DNA of 22,892 bases, from the IMG/VR virus record IMGVR_UViG_3300032309_001086, positions 1 through 22,892 of that record; one strand, written 5' to 3'. The first letter of the stretch is position 1. The number at the start of each line of letters is the position of its first letter. The notes under the pieces are model-generated. The model made no database searches, was not told where the DNA came from, and saw only the letters and a program-made list of their open reading frames with translations. The translations under genes were made by a program, and so were the position numbers. Positions 7,751-16,000 of the stretch are shown here, in pieces. The DNA comes from a virus.

Positions 7751-8851
7751 ATGGAATTAAAAGTTAGATTATTAGATGGCACAGAAGAAAAAGGAGTTGC
7801 ACAAGTAGAACAAGAGTTACTTGAAAAACATGAGCAACAATTTGAAGAACCTGTACAAGATATTGTACAGAATGACGTGCAACAACAGGATGAAGTACAA
7901 GATATTTTACAACAACCTGAACTAGAGGAACAACAAGTTCTTTCATATATTGAAAAAAGATACAATAAGCAGATAAACTCTCTTGATGAGTTAGCAGCTC
8001 AAAGACAAGAGACTGAGGCTTTGCCTGAAGATGTTGCTGCTTATATGAAATACAAAAAGGAAACAGGAAGAGGTTTCGAGGATTTCTTAAGTCTTAAAAA
8101 AGACTACGATTCTATGGACCCTGAAAGTTTACTTAAAAATTATTTATCAGCAACTCAAGAAGGACTTGATGCTGATGACATTGACGCTCTAATGGATGAT
8201 TATCGATATGACGAAGATATTGATGATGAATCACACATTAAGAGAGTTAAGATTACAACAAAAAAGGCTGTTGCTGAGGCAAGAAAATTTTTTAATGCTC
8301 AAAAAGAAAAATACAAAGTGCCACTTGAGTCAAGTGTTCCACTTGTTTCTGATGAGGAAAAAGAAGTTTACGAAAGCTATAAGCAATATACCAAGCGAGC
8401 GAAGACTATTGAGGAAGAAAACGAAAGAAAGAGAGGTTGGTTTAATCAAAAAACTGACGAAGTTTTTAGCGGAGAGTTCAAAGGTTTTGAGTTCAATGTT
8501 GATGACAGAAAAATCACTTTCAATCCGGGAGACGCTGCTGAACTTAAGAAAGTCCAATCTAATCCTTCAAACTTTATAAATAAGTTTTTGGATGAACAAG
8601 GATTAATTAAAGATGCAGTCGGTTATCATAAGTCGTTAGCAATTGCTATGAATCCTGAGAAGTTTGCTAAGTTCTTTTATGAGCAAGGTAAATCAGATGC
8701 AACGGAGGGAACAATGAAAGGCATTAAGAATATAAACATGTCTGAAAGAAAAACTCCTGAAGTTATCAAACCAATGGATGGAATGCAGGTAAAAGCGGTA
8801 AATCCTGATTCGGGTAAAAGCCTAAAAATCCGTAGTATAAAAAGAATATAA
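7751..8851 (+). CDS. Scaffold-like head assembly protein
   Basis: This 366-residue protein lies between portal and MCP, the classic scaffold position. The N-terminal 65 residues are Gln/Glu-rich and low in complexity, with a repeated VQDI(V/L)Q segment. An acidic stretch follows at about residues 135-160 (DADDIDALMDDYRYDEDIDD), then a charged helical middle, and a basic C-terminus (GKSLKIRSIKRI). Acidic helical bodies with a basic C-terminal capsid-binding tail are typical of phage scaffolds, which organise MCP and leave before or during packaging. No protease motif is recognised. It has its own promoter-like box, and the MCP follows 19 bases after its stop, so the pair is probably one transcript. 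An internal capsid cargo protein is the alternative. Confidence 0.65.
   Translation: MELKVRLLDGTEEKGVAQVEQELLEKHEQQFEEPVQDIVQNDVQQQDEVQDILQQPELEEQQVLSYIEKRYNKQINSLDELAAQRQETEALPEDVAAYMKYKKETGRGFEDFLSLKKDYDSMDPESLLKNYLSATQEGLDADDIDALMDDYRYDEDIDDESHIKRVKITTKKAVAEARKFFNAQKEKYKVPLESSVPLVSDEEKEVYESYKQYTKRAKTIEEENERKRGWFNQKTDEVFSGEFKGFEFNVDDRKITFNPGDAAELKKVQSNPSNFINKFLDEQGLIKDAVGYHKSLAIAMNPEKFAKFFYEQGKSDATEGTMKGIKNINMSERKTPEVIKPMDGMQVKAVNPDSGKSLKIRSIKRI
7853..7906 (+). repeat. Short direct repeat inside the scaffold gene
   Basis: GTACAAGATATT occurs at 7853-7864 and again at 7895-7906, 42 bases (14 codons) apart and in frame. It encodes the repeated VQDI segment of the Gln-rich N-terminal arm. It looks like a small internal duplication in a low-complexity region. 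Confidence 0.6.
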
Positions 8852-8859
8852 ATTTTAAA
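8847..8859 (+). promoter_or_regulatory. Leader motif TATAAATTTTAAA before the capsid gene
   Basis: This 13-base AT-only motif starts in the last codons of the scaffold gene and ends 11 bases before the MCP ATG. The identical 13 bases occur at 10342-10354 before the next gene. It may be a phage promoter (it contains TATAAAT) or an A/T-rich translation leader. In such AT-rich DNA chance cannot be excluded. Confidence 0.25.
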
Positions 8860-8870
8860 AAAAAGTAAAA

Positions 8871-10298
8871 ATGGCAGGTTAATTAAACCCAACGCCTACT
8901 TTTGCATTACAACCGGCAGCGGAGCAAGTAGCGTTATCGACAAACTATATTACTAACTTCAACTTCTTAAATCAGTATCTTCCTGATACTTACGAAAAAG
9001 AATTTGAGCGTTATGGTAATAGAACCATCGCATCATTCTTAAGAATGGTAGGTGCAGAGATGCCTTCTAACTCTGACCAAATCAAATGGGCAGAACAAGG
9101 TCGTCTTCACATTAAGTACACTAACTGTACTTCAAATGCAGCAATTAACACAGGTACAGCTACTTTTACAGTTGCTGATGCAGGAGTTACTTACATTGCT
9201 ATTAGAATTGGACAAACTGTAATGATTCAGAATAACACTTCAGGTGTTTTCAACAAAGCAATCGTTACTGCTGTTCCTACAGCAACTACTTTCACAGTAG
9301 CTTACTATGAGGCAACAGGTCAAGCTTTTGCTGTAAACACTCAATGTACTGTATTCATTTATGGTTCAGAGTTCAAAAAAGGAACTAACGGAATGGTTGG
9401 TTCTTTGGAAGCAGAAGATTCAATCTTCTCTAACAAGCCTATTATCATTAAAGATAAATATGCTGTTAATGGTTCAGACATGGCTCAAATCGGATGGGTT
9501 GAGGTTACTACTGAGAACGGTGCTACAGGTTACTTGTGGTATTTGAAATCAGAGCATGAAACTCGTTTGAGATTCGAGGATTACTTAGAAACTGCTATGA
9601 TCGAAGCTGTTCCTGCTGAAGCAGGTTCAGGAGCATTAGCTGCTTTAGGTGGTGTTGCCGGAGGTTCTGAAGGAGTTTTCTATGTTGTAAACAACAGAGG
9701 AAATGTTTGGGGAAGTGGTACACCAACTTCTTTAGCTGATTGGGATTCAATCGTTTCTCGTTTGGACAAACAAGGAGCTATCGAAGAAAACGTAGTGTTT
9801 GTTAATCGTGGATTGTCTTTCGACATCGACAATATGTTAGCTACATTGAACGGATTTAACGGAGTGAATGCTGCGGGAGCTGCATCTTACGGTTTATTCG
9901 ACAATGATACTGATATGGCATTGAACTTAGGATTCACAGGATTCCGTAGAGGTTACGATTTCTACAAATCTGATTGGAAATACCTAAACGATCCTACAAT
10001 GAGAGGTGGTTTAAATGCTACAGCAGGTACTGCTACAGGTACAATCACAGGTCTTTTAGTTCCTGCAGGTTCTACTTCAGTATATGACCAAATCATGGGT
10101 AAAAACGCTAAGAGACCATTCTTACACGTTAGATACCGTGCTTCAGAAGCTGAGGATAGAAGATACAAAACTTGGATCACAGGTTCTGCCGGAGGTGCTC
10201 AAAACTCAGATCTTGACGCAATGGAGGTTAACTTCTTGTCTGAAAGATGTGTATGTACTTTAGGTGCAAATAACTTTGTATTATTCCGTTACGGTTAA
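8871..10298 (+). CDS. Major capsid protein, with an in-frame TAA at codon 4
   Basis: The frame opens ATG GCA GGT TAA and then runs without another stop to 10298: three residues, a stop, then 471 codons. After the stop it reads LNPTPTFALQPAAEQV and so on, clearly the N-arm of a capsid protein. The first ATG after the stop (9045) would drop 58 codon positions, and no GTG, TTG or CTG lies between. HK97-fold MCP of crAss-like phages is the best match: EMPSNSDQIKWAEQGRLHIK, the IGWVEVTTENGATGYLWYLK block and length near 475. Codon choice is richer in AAC, TTC and CGT than in neighbours, as expected for the most expressed gene. A single C in place of T8880 would restore CAA (Gln). A strong terminator follows. 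Identity is confident; how the N-terminus is translated is unresolved. Confidence 0.87.
8880..8882 (+). other. In-frame TAA stop at codon 4 of the capsid gene
   Basis: T8880-A8882 is TAA in the capsid frame and sits inside TTAATTAA (8879-8886). The ATG at 8871 follows an A-rich leader like those of the other genes, and the frame on both sides is the same, so no frameshift is needed to explain the protein. Either the sequenced copy carries a nonsense change (CAA to TAA is one transition), the base is an assembly or read error, or the codon is read through. Confidence 0.9.
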
Positions 10299-10310
10299 TA
10301 TATAGTATAG

Positions 10311-10342
10311 GGGTGCGGTGATAATCACCGCATCCTTTTTTT
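10311..10342 (+). terminator. Rho-independent terminator after the capsid gene
   Basis: GGGTGCGGTGA (10311-10321) pairs with TCACCGCATCC (10325-10335) over 11 bases with one G-T wobble and a three-base loop, followed by seven T. It lies 12 bases after the MCP stop and is the most GC-rich hairpin in the window. It probably ends or attenuates the scaffold-MCP transcript. Confidence 0.92.
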
Positions 10343-10354
10343 ATAAATTTTAAA
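10342..10354 (+). promoter_or_regulatory. Second copy of the TATAAATTTTAAA leader motif
   Basis: It is identical over 13 bases to 8847-8859 and starts at the last T of the terminator tract, 15 bases before the ATG at 10370. It overlaps the shared sequence TTAAATCAAATTAAA at 10350-10364, whose near-copy lies at 7736-7750 before the scaffold gene. It may restart transcription after the terminator or act as a translation leader. This is unproven. Confidence 0.25.
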
Positions 10355-10369
10355 TCAAATTAAATTATT

Positions 10370-11113
10370 ATGGCAGCAACACCATCAGTAGATAAAGTCT
10401 ACAAGTTAAAAATAGGCAATCCGCTATCTTATACGTTAGCATCAAGAAATCACCCACGTTTTCCTTTAATGTGGTTTGATGAAAAAAAACAACAGAATAG
10501 ACCGCTTAGATATGCGGTTAATCAAAAATCTCCTTTTGAGGATGAACAAGATGGAAACGCAATTATAGAACCAATCGTTTTTGAAGATGGTTTTCTTAGC
10601 GTTCAAAGAACAAATCCTGTTTTACAAGAATTTCTACATTATCATCCATTAAATGGAATAATCTTTTCTGAGATAGATAAAGAGAAAGAAGCATCTGAAG
10701 AAGTTGAAGATTTGAATGTAGAGGTAGATGCTTTAATAGAAGCAAGAAGATTAACTCTTGAGCAAATCGAAACTCTTACTAGAGTTATGTTTGGTAAAGA
10801 TCCATCAACTATCTCAACAGCAGAATTAAAACGAGACATATTAGTGTTTGCTAAAAATGACCCAAGAGGTTTCTTAGCTACATTGAATGATCCTGAACTA
10901 CAGTTTCAAGCTAAAGTTCGTTTGTTCTTTGAAGAAAAGTTATTAGCATTACGCAACAACGATAAAGAAGTATGGTTTAACACACCTACTAACAAAAAGA
11001 AAATGCTATCTGTACCATACGGAGAAGATCCTTATGAAATGGCAGGACACTTCTTATCAAGTGATGAAGGAATTGATTCACTTAAAATGTTAGAAGCGAA
11101 TATAGCACAATAA
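10370..11113 (+). CDS. Head/connector-region protein, function unknown
   Basis: This 247-residue soluble protein starts MAATPSVDKVYKLKIGNPLS. Two parts are visible. The N-terminal beta-rich half (about residues 20-105) includes RFPLMWFDEKKQQNRPLRYA and VNQKSPFEDEQDG, which look like conserved blocks. A helical part (about 107-200) has a charged coiled segment (KEKEASEEVEDLNVEVDAL) and a C-terminal helix. Similar proteins, to my recollection, sit after the capsid gene in Bacteroidetes and marine phages, but I cannot name a family. Between MCP and ring genes it could be a head-closure, head-decoration or neck protein. It is flanked by terminators on both sides, so its expression may be set apart from the capsid gene. 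Confidence 0.75.
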   Translation: MAATPSVDKVYKLKIGNPLSYTLASRNHPRFPLMWFDEKKQQNRPLRYAVNQKSPFEDEQDGNAIIEPIVFEDGFLSVQRTNPVLQEFLHYHPLNGIIFSEIDKEKEASEEVEDLNVEVDALIEARRLTLEQIETLTRVMFGKDPSTISTAELKRDILVFAKNDPRGFLATLNDPELQFQAKVRLFFEEKLLALRNNDKEVWFNTPTNKKKMLSVPYGEDPYEMAGHFLSSDEGIDSLKMLEANIAQ

Positions 11114-11137
11114 TATATTTTTGATTATTTGAAAATT

Positions 11138-11165
11138 AGCACGGATTTATTTCTGTGCTTTTTTT
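11138..11165 (+). terminator. Rho-independent terminator after the 247-residue gene
   Basis: AGCACGG (11138-11144) pairs with CTGTGCT (11153-11159) over seven bases with one G-T wobble and an eight-base loop, followed by a run of T to 11165. It lies 24 bases after the stop at 11113 and directly before a -7-like box. It is weaker than the terminator after the capsid gene. Confidence 0.8.
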
Positions 11166-11167
11166 AT

Positions 11168-11175
11168 TATATTTG
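11168..11175 (+). promoter_or_regulatory. Bacteroidetes -7 promoter box before the ring-protein gene
   Basis: TATATTTG fits TAnnTTTG and lies between the terminator at 11138-11165 and the ATG at 11190, giving a leader of about 7-10 bases. No TTG-type -33 element is seen at normal spacing, because that place is taken by the terminator hairpin. A terminator followed at once by a promoter is a common operon border, which raises confidence. Confidence 0.5.
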
Positions 11176-11189
11176 TAAAAAGATTTAAT

Positions 11190-12140
11190 ATGATAAACGA
11201 AGTTAGAAACGCAGTATTATCCATAGCGAACAAAAATAACTACGGATATATTTCTCCATCAGACTTCAATTTGTTTGCTGCAAATGCGCAAATGGAGATA
11301 TATGAAGAATACTATAGTAGTTATAACAAAACTATAAATGCAGAGAATCAACGTGGTTCGGGTACTGATTATGCGGACATTGAAAGTCCGATAGCAGAAA
11401 CATTAGAGACATTTTTAGTTACAGATTTCTTATCTAATATTGGAGGACATATCTTTTCTGTTCCTACTGTTACTACTGTTGGTAATGATGCTTACTACAT
11501 ATTAAAAATTTTATGTTATTCAAATCTTGTAACTTCAGGAACTAATACATCAGTAGTAGCAAATCAACTTAACGACTCTACTGCTACCTTTATTGCAGAT
11601 GGTATAGGTACAGACTATATTGTTGCAAATTTAGACACAGGAAAAGTTGCTACAGTTGTAAGTGTTACTTCTGCTACTTCTATGATATTAAGCAAGAATA
11701 TATTTCTTGCATCAGGTAATGATTATAAGATATTTTCTCCTGCAGTTAAAGAAGCAGATAAAGTAAGTGTTGGTAAGATAACTATGCTTAACGCATCAAA
11801 CTTAACAGCTCCAAATGATATTTTCCCTTCATATACACTTGAAGGTCAAAACATTAAAATATACCCTAATACTATTGATACATTAGGTCAAGTTCAAGCA
11901 GTTTATTTTAGATTTCCTAAAACACCTAAATGGACATATATTACATTGGTAAGCGGAGACCCGGCATTTGACCAATCACAACCTGATTATCAAGACTTTG
12001 AATTACCAAATGAAGATGGCTATAAGTTAGTTACAAAGATACTTGAGTATTGTGGTATGAGTATTAGAGAGACAGAGCTTACTCAATTTGGTATGGTTCA
12101 ACAACAACACGAACAGCCTACATTTAGTATGCAACAATAA
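11190..12140 (+). CDS. Head-tail connector / ring protein
   Basis: This 316-residue protein begins MINEVRNAVLSIANKNNYGY, then ISPSDFNLFAANAQMEIYEE. This helical N-terminus, with SGTDYADI at about residues 57-64, resembles adaptor or ring proteins of crAss-like phages, which stack under the portal and lengthen the neck. Residues about 121-182 form a separate beta-module (ATFIADGIG, then VANLDTGKVATVVSV, ending YKIF) that interrupts or extends the core and is also found in the giant muzzle protein. The C-terminus (QQQHEQPTFSMQQ) is Gln-rich. The gene ends with three TAA codons in a row (12138-12146). It has its own promoter-like box and leads the connector-muzzle unit. Confidence 0.7.
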   Translation: MINEVRNAVLSIANKNNYGYISPSDFNLFAANAQMEIYEEYYSSYNKTINAENQRGSGTDYADIESPIAETLETFLVTDFLSNIGGHIFSVPTVTTVGNDAYYILKILCYSNLVTSGTNTSVVANQLNDSTATFIADGIGTDYIVANLDTGKVATVVSVTSATSMILSKNIFLASGNDYKIFSPAVKEADKVSVGKITMLNASNLTAPNDIFPSYTLEGQNIKIYPNTIDTLGQVQAVYFRFPKTPKWTYITLVSGDPAFDQSQPDYQDFELPNEDGYKLVTKILEYCGMSIRETELTQFGMVQQQHEQPTFSMQQ

Positions 12141-12158
12141 TAATAAAAATAAACAGAT

Positions 12159-13082
12159 ATGGCATATTTATCACAATATGAATATTATGAAAATAATGGT
12201 AATGCACCTCAAGATGCAAATTGGGGTTCATATCAATATGTGAAATTAGAAGATATAGTAAATAACTTCTTATTGATGCATACAGGAAACCACTCATTGA
12301 TAAATAATGAAGAAAGGTATAAAGTTATCTTTCATGCAAAAAGAGCCATACAAGAGCTTAATTATGATGCGTTTAAAGAAGTTAAGGTATTAGAGTTAAG
12401 CGTAGCTGATTCATTAAGATATGTACTTCCTGATGATTATGTTAATTGGGTTCGTATATCATTATACAAAGATGGTTGGTTAAGACCATTAACTGAAAAT
12501 ATACAAGCTATTTCGTCTAATGCTTATTTGCAAGACCAACAGGGTAATATTCTATTTGACCAAAATGGTAATATCCTTAGACCACAATACTCTGATATTG
12601 ATTTTGATAGACTTACTAAAATGAAAAAAAGTATCTATTTAAACCAAGGAAATCAATTTCATGGTCAATTAGGTTGGTATTTTGAAGGTACGTGGTATTT
12701 TGATTATGGTATCAATACTGCATTTGGTTTAAATACAGAGACTGCAAATTTTAATCCTACTTTTAAAATAGATAAAAAAGCAGGAGTTATTAATTTTGAC
12801 TCTACTATGGCAGGGGAATTATGTATCCTTGAGTATGTGTCAGATGGTATGGAGTCAGGAGATAATTCTTTAATAACTGTAAATAAGTTATTTGAACAAT
12901 ATATTTATGCTGCTATAAAATATGAGATATTAAATTCTAAATTTAATGTTCAACAATATGTTTTAGAAAGAGCAAAGAAAGATAGAAGAGCTTTATTAGC
13001 TAATGCAAAAATAAGAATCAGTAACCTTCATCCGGGAAGACTCTTAATGAATTTAAGAGGAATGGATAAGATAATCAAGTAA
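12159..13082 (+). CDS. Head-tail connector / tail tubular-like ring protein
   Basis: This 307-residue protein starts MAYLSQYEYYENNGNAPQ. It has a helix (HAKRAIQELNYDAFKEVKVL), then a strand-rich segment with SLRYVLPDDYVNWVRISLYK, then a variable insert (QGNILFDQNGNILRPQ) and a C-terminal helical pair (FEQYIYAAIKYEILNSKFNV, then RAKKDRRALLANAKIR). This pattern resembles the P22 gp4 / tail tubular A class of neck proteins annotated in crAss-like phages. It would join portal and tail and help seal the head. It lies just before the muzzle gene (one base between stop and ATG), matching the usual order. Which ring of the neck it forms cannot be decided from sequence. Confidence 0.72.
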   Translation: MAYLSQYEYYENNGNAPQDANWGSYQYVKLEDIVNNFLLMHTGNHSLINNEERYKVIFHAKRAIQELNYDAFKEVKVLELSVADSLRYVLPDDYVNWVRISLYKDGWLRPLTENIQAISSNAYLQDQQGNILFDQNGNILRPQYSDIDFDRLTKMKKSIYLNQGNQFHGQLGWYFEGTWYFDYGINTAFGLNTETANFNPTFKIDKKAGVINFDSTMAGELCILEYVSDGMESGDNSLITVNKLFEQYIYAAIKYEILNSKFNVQQYVLERAKKDRRALLANAKIRISNLHPGRLLMNLRGMDKIIK

Positions 13083-13083
13083 T

Positions 13084-16000
13084 ATGGCAGATTTCACTAG
13101 AAATTTTATAGCAGGGAGAATGAATAAAATCGTTGACCAACGACTTCTTCCTGAAGGAGAGTATGTTGATGCTATGAATATCAGAATGGGTTCTACAGAG
13201 AACTCTGAAGTAGGAGTTGTTACCAATACTAATGGTAATATTTGGCTAACTAAATTAGCTTATACTGATGGAACTCCTTTAAGTGTTAATGCTAAATGTA
13301 TTGGCGCCATTCAAGATAGCGCAAGAGAAACAATATATTGGTTTGTTCACGACCCTACATTTACTGTTGGAGCTACGGATAAACTTGATTTAATTGTATC
13401 TTATAATGTGCTTACTAATATACTTACATATCATGTTATTAGCATAGATGATGGAGATGGTATAAATACAACTTTAAATTTCAATCCATCATATCTTATC
13501 ACAGGTGTAAATATAATTGAAAATCTTTTGTTTTGGACAGACGATTATAATGCACCACGATTTATAAACATAACAAGAAACTACCCTAACCCGGTAGCTA
13601 ATATTGATACTATAAATCCTGAGTCTATTCTTGTTATAAAGAAGCCACCTATTGAAGCACCTATGGTGCAGCCAATAACAACAAGTGGCCAAGAGAATTA
13701 TTTAGAAACAAGATTTATTTGCTTTGCTTATAGATATAGATATATAGATGGAGAATATTCTGCTACATCTCAATGGTCTGCACCTGCATTTGTTCCAAAC
13801 CAATTTAGTTTTAGTGCTAATAGTGTTTTAAATGAAGGTATGACTAATTTTTGTAACGCAGCAATAGTTAACTATAATTCAGGAGGACCTTTAGTTGTTG
13901 GTATTGATTTGTTATTCAAGCAATCAGAGAACAATATAATTAAGATTATACAAAAAATTGATAAAGCAGAATCGGGATTGGCTGATAATAACGTATATCA
14001 ATTTACTTTTAATAATAGTAAGATATTTACAATATTAGCAGAGTCAGAGATATTAAGACTTTATGATAATGTTCCTCGCTTTGCTAAAGCTCAAACTATT
14101 ATGGGTAATAGATTGATGTATGGGAACTATGTTGAAGGATATGATTTGATTGATAAAAATGGTAATCCTACAAGATTTGAATATTCTACTAATCTTATTT
14201 CTTTGCCTATTGGAAGTGTTGATCTTGTTGATGGTACAGCTTCAGGTGTATATAATATAGACCCTTCTGAAATAAATAAATCTATTGTTAAATCAATAGT
14301 AACAATTGATTTAGCCGGTAAAGATTTAGTTCAAGGTTCTTCAATAGATTTAGATATAGCAATATCACACGCTGCTTTTTCAGGTACAGTTATTACATTT
14401 CCTGATACAGAAACTGATACTACTCAATATAGTTTTAGTTTCTTGTTAACTACAAGTTATGATTCTGTTTATGAACTAGCTACAAGTCCTGAGTTTAAAA
14501 ACGCAGTAGGTACTGTTGCAAATATTTTACCTGTGTCAACTAATACACCGGGAGTAGATACTTCTTGCAATGGAATTACTTTTACAGATGACTTCAACTG
14601 TTTATTACCTCAAGGTTTAGGGACTGCTCCTGATAATTATATAAAATATGGAAGTGGTATAAATGCGATATTAGAACCTATTAAAATAATAACAACTCCT
14701 GCAAGTACTATAATTGGTTTTCAGTTTCCTGCTATGGAATATGTAGATGATATTGATGCTCCTACAAAAAGAGTTTATGAATACTACGAAGTAACTTTTG
14801 CAAAAGCTGTATTTCAAGAAATTGCAAATCCTAGAAGCCTTCATAGTAATAGAGGATATGAGATAGGTATTGTATATATGGATGAGTTCAATAGGTCTAC
14901 AACTGCATTGGTAAGTCCTTTTAATGCAGAATATGTTCCTTGTGGATATTCTACATATAAAAATAGTATTCAAGTTACCATACCTCCTACTCAAAGAGCG
15001 CCTAAATGGGCAACAAGATATAAGTTTGTTGTTAAGCCTGATGTTCAAGGATATGAGACTATATATAGCAATTTATTCTTTGTAAATCCTGAGACTAATG
15101 AAGGGTGGATTTTATTAGAAGGAGAGAATATGCAGAAGGTTGAAAATGGAGATAGATTGATTGTTAAGTCAGATAGTACAGGGCCAACTTTCAATTGCAT
15201 ATATACCACTGTGCTTGATAAAAAAGCTCAACCATCAGGTTTTCTTGAAATACCAACTGAATCAGATCCTAATGAAAATGTAAAAATTCCTGCAGGATTA
15301 TATATAAAATTATATCCTAACAATTTTGATTTATTTCTTCAGCAAAATGCAATAATAGTTCCGGGTAAAATTAGAAAATGGGCAAGTGGAGGAGACCATC
15401 TTCAAATGCCTTATCCAATGAATATAGCAGGAACAGACCCTGCTAATATTACTTGGACTTATGTAGATTATAATGTGCCGCAGGGTAGTAAAATACAATG
15501 GTATACAGATTGGGATAGAGCGGGTGCTCCTAATTGTGGGAAAAAAGGATATACTTTAGAAAAAGTATATACTTCAAATGCTAATTATGATAATATGTAT
15601 GAGTGGTTTGTTGGAGACAATATTCAGTTAACAATAAATTCAGGTATAGATAAAGGAGATGGAGAAGAAAATGTATTTATACCGGGGACAGATAGAAAAT
15701 TAAGTCAAGATCTTGTTGGAACAGCAACTGCTACTATGCCATTTAGACTTTATGACGATACTGCCACATTTATTTCAGATGGTGTTGTTGAGGGAGTTTA
15801 CGTATATGACTCAGTTGGAAATTTTTCAGAAGTATCACTTGTAATTAGTGAGAATGAATTGGTAATAGATACATCCGCAATTAATGTAAATGCAGGTCGA
15901 CCGTATAGAATAAAATGGATAAATTTTAGAAAAAACTTTTGGAGATTTTATAGAGACGATATTACAAATCAATTGCAGCTTTGGTTTAGTAGTACAGATA

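Noticed and set aside
8196-8579. Plus-strand open frame overlapping the scaffold gene
   Set aside because: Alternate frame wholly inside the scaffold gene; Lys/Leu-rich composition arises from A-rich codons, and no separate start context is seen.
8879-8886. TTAATTAA at the capsid stop as a special site
   Set aside because: The same eight bases also occur within the scaffold gene near 8604, and such AT-only octamers are expected in this DNA.
8871-8890. Programmed frameshift explaining the capsid stop
   Set aside because: The coding frame is the same before and after TAA, so a shift of +1 or -1 would leave the capsid frame rather than keep it.
10299-10369. tRNA or small RNA in the gap after the capsid gene
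   Set aside because: The only structure is a simple 11-base hairpin with a T tail, which is a terminator; the remainder is AT-rich leader.
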